A DNA stretch of 46,215 bases. It comes from Flavobacteriales bacterium UBA4466. Its GTDB lineage: Bacteria; Bacteroidota; Bacteroidia; Flavobacteriales_D; Sanyastnellaceae. This document shows, one piece after another, positions 46,215-46,215 of this stretch (position 1 is the stretch's first letter; each line of letters begins with the position of its first letter). The notes beneath the pieces are model-generated. The model was not told the DNA's origin, ran no database searches, and saw only the letters and a program-made list of their open reading frames with translations. The translations under genes and the position numbers were made by a program. The DNA lies in contig CAJJDD010000007.1 in assembly GCA_905182895.1 (NCBI GenBank), positions 1 to 46,215 on the forward strand. Direction: 5' to 3'.

Positions 46215-46215
46215 A
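46033..46215 (-). repeat. 108-bp Cys-rich tandem repeats in gene A, running off the window
   Basis: Phase marker TCATCACA at 46033 and 46141. It is the same 36-residue module as in genes B and C, and the array continues beyond the right edge. Confidence 0.9.

Noticed and set aside
40095-46215. Regular 108-bp direct repeats as a CRISPR array
   Set aside because: The periodic units are translated in frame as Cys-rich modules with no unique spacers, and there are no cas genes.

Overview
The window comes from a Bacteroidota chromosome, most likely a marine-type Flavobacteriales (inference). The evidence is type IX secretion (T9SS) sorting domains, a HYC_CC_PP/HMA/TonB metal module, a Bacteroidota-style ccm cluster with a small CcmD-family protein, DUF4920 and PD40-OmpA proteins, and promoters with the TAnnTTTG -7 element. 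I saw no rRNA, tRNA, CRISPR array, integrase or insertion sequence, and no gene-free stretch longer than about 300 bases.

Layout. 1-1.3 kb: end of hisS (+). 1.5-4.7 kb (-): a metal-handling operon of HYC_CC_PP protein, secreted HMA domain with a His-rich tail, and a TonB-dependent receptor, with a 26-bp perfect palindrome inside it. 4.7-5.8 kb (+): ribA, then an internally deleted nucleotidyltransferase remnant. 5.8-8.4 kb (-): histone-deacetylase-fold hydrolase and a DUF819 membrane protein. 8.7-9.7 kb (+): a broken SRPBCC/GyrI-like gene. 9.8-17.7 kb (-): ccmB, ccmC, ccmD, ccmE, ccmF for cytochrome c maturation, followed by a DUF2520 protein, a KdsC-like phosphatase and a class III aminotransferase. 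17.7-21 kb (-): a T9SS FG-GAP/ASPIC protein with a poly-Glu/Asp linker, then hutI. 21-29.9 kb (+): a damaged outer-membrane protein, aroC, a DAACS symporter, an AsmA-like protein, a PD40-OmpA protein and a DUF4920 lipoprotein. 30-33.5 kb (+): two bacterial PH-domain proteins and a flippase. 33.5-35.6 kb (-): a histidine kinase/response regulator pair. 35.8-38.2 kb (+): a broken subtilase overlapping a divergent RluA-like pseudouridine synthase. 38.2-38.7 kb (-): an ankyrin protein. 38.9-46.2 kb (-): three tandem T9SS-secreted proteins made of Cys-rich repeats that share almost identical 3' ends.

The most unusual part is the last 7.3 kb. Three adjacent paralogues (A 44595-46214, B 41530-44550, C 38896-41500) have different N-terminal domains: B has a CPPC thioredoxin-like Omp28 domain, C has a lamin-tail domain, and the start of A lies outside the window. 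All three carry 36-residue (108-bp) Cys-rich modules, a PKD-like domain and the same sorting domain. B and C share a 1.07-kb block, including an identical frameshift.

Caution. About 14 of roughly 36 genes carry one-base indels, including hisS and aroC, which are normally essential or highly conserved. Many can be repaired by removing or adding one base, so uncorrected read errors are the most likely cause. Frameshifted genes are therefore given as one span each, and 'pseudogene' is used where there are several lesions or a real deletion. Family assignments come from reading motifs by eye; no database search was run.
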